Shown one piece after another: positions 5,248 to 5,526 of a stretch of DNA of 5,526 nt. Both the position numbers and the translations under genes were made by a program. The notes beneath the pieces are model-generated. The model worked only from the letters and a program-made list of their open reading frames with translations. It had not been told where the DNA came from and ran no database searches. The stretch covers positions 1 to 5,526 of the forward strand of contig JAKRSE010000395.1 in the NCBI GenBank assembly GCA_022402505.1. The letters are read 5' to 3'. Position 1 is the first letter of the stretch, and each line of letters starts with the position of its first letter. Origin of the DNA: Fimbriimonadaceae bacterium (lineage in GTDB: Bacteria; Armatimonadota; Fimbriimonadia; Fimbriimonadales; Fimbriimonadaceae).

Positions 5248-5526
5248 TCAGCCGATCTCGGTCCGCTGATTCTCCAGAAGTTCGATCGTCGCTCCGACAA
5301 GCGGGCCGCCGCGGAGGTAGACGTATTGGCCGGCGCCGCCCATGTCGCCGCGATGCCAGACCTCCGCTCCCTGCTCCCGCAGAGCCGCGACGTCCGCCGC
5401 CGCATCCTCGGTCCAGAAGGCGATGTGGTGGAGCCCGGGGCCCGTGGCGTCCAGGCCCGACTGCCAGCTGCTGTCGCCGCCCATCGGCTCGATCAGTTCC
5501 AGCTGGATGCCGCCCATGTCGAAGAA
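5248..5526 (-). CDS. VOC-family protein (glyoxalase / methylmalonyl-CoA epimerase-like), C-terminal 92 residues
   Basis: The frame is open at the right edge of the window, so the N-terminal half is missing; the ATG at 5515-5517 is internal, since the codons before it (F-F-D) continue the family pattern. Visible motifs are FDMGGIQLELIEP, the strand leading to the active site, then GPGLHHIAFWTED with the likely metal-ligand His, and near the end ATIELLE with the likely metal-ligand Glu. The order of beta-alpha-beta units fits one vicinal-oxygen-chelate module. LELIEP followed by GPGLHHIAF is close to methylmalonyl-CoA epimerase and related glyoxalase-fold proteins. The exact substrate cannot be set from this half. 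The gene is convergent with module B and unrelated to it. Confidence 0.85.
   Translation of the reverse strand, partial: FFDMGGIQLELIEPMGGDSSWQSGLDATGPGLHHIAFWTEDAAADVAALREQGAEVWHRGDMGGAGQYVYLRGGPLVGATIELLENQRTEIG

Noticed and set aside
1..5526. CRISPR arrays, tRNA or rRNA genes, transposases, attachment sites
   Set aside because: No regularly spaced repeats, tRNA-like TTCGA arms with acceptor pairing, rRNA motifs, transposase motifs or terminal inverted repeats were seen on either strand.

Overview
The window looks like high-GC chromosomal DNA from a free-living bacterium. The best taxonomic clue is a pair of pseudopilin-like proteins. Their start, short leader / FTLIELLVVIAIIAILAAILFPVFAQAK / DYDD, is the style that is greatly expanded in Armatimonadota (Fimbriimonadia-like) and, in related form, in Planctomycetes. 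I favour Armatimonadota, but this is inference from protein style and not a database result.

Layout. Positions 1-864 (minus) hold the N-terminal two thirds of a PLP-dependent O-acetylhomoserine sulfhydrylase (MetY type) that runs off the left edge. A 266-bp divergent spacer separates it from an unrecognised secreted protein (1131-2030, plus). After a 241-bp spacer with a structured leader come two copies of a pilin-plus-small-lipoprotein module on the plus strand. Module A is pilin-like protein (2272-3177), 62-aa lipoprotein (3267-3455) and 148-aa lipoprotein (3452-3898). Module B is pilin-like protein (4138-5037) and 47-aa lipoprotein (5034-5177). A strong hairpin terminator (5194-5225) closes module B and separates it from a convergent, partial VOC-family (glyoxalase / methylmalonyl-CoA epimerase-like) gene on the minus strand (5248-5526).

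How the genes may work together. The pilin-like proteins carry prepilin-peptidase leaders and should be processed by a type IV pilus / type II secretion-type machine encoded elsewhere. The lipoproteins overlap each other (ATGA) or the upstream pilin (TTGA), so they are probably co-translated and act in the same envelope process. No known role for the lipoproteins is recognisable. The repeat of the module, the matching 5' leaders of the two pilin genes, a possible leader peptide overlapping the first pilin start, and tandem hairpins between the first pilin and its lipoproteins are the least ordinary aspects of the window. The metY and VOC genes are ordinary metabolic flanks on the other strand.
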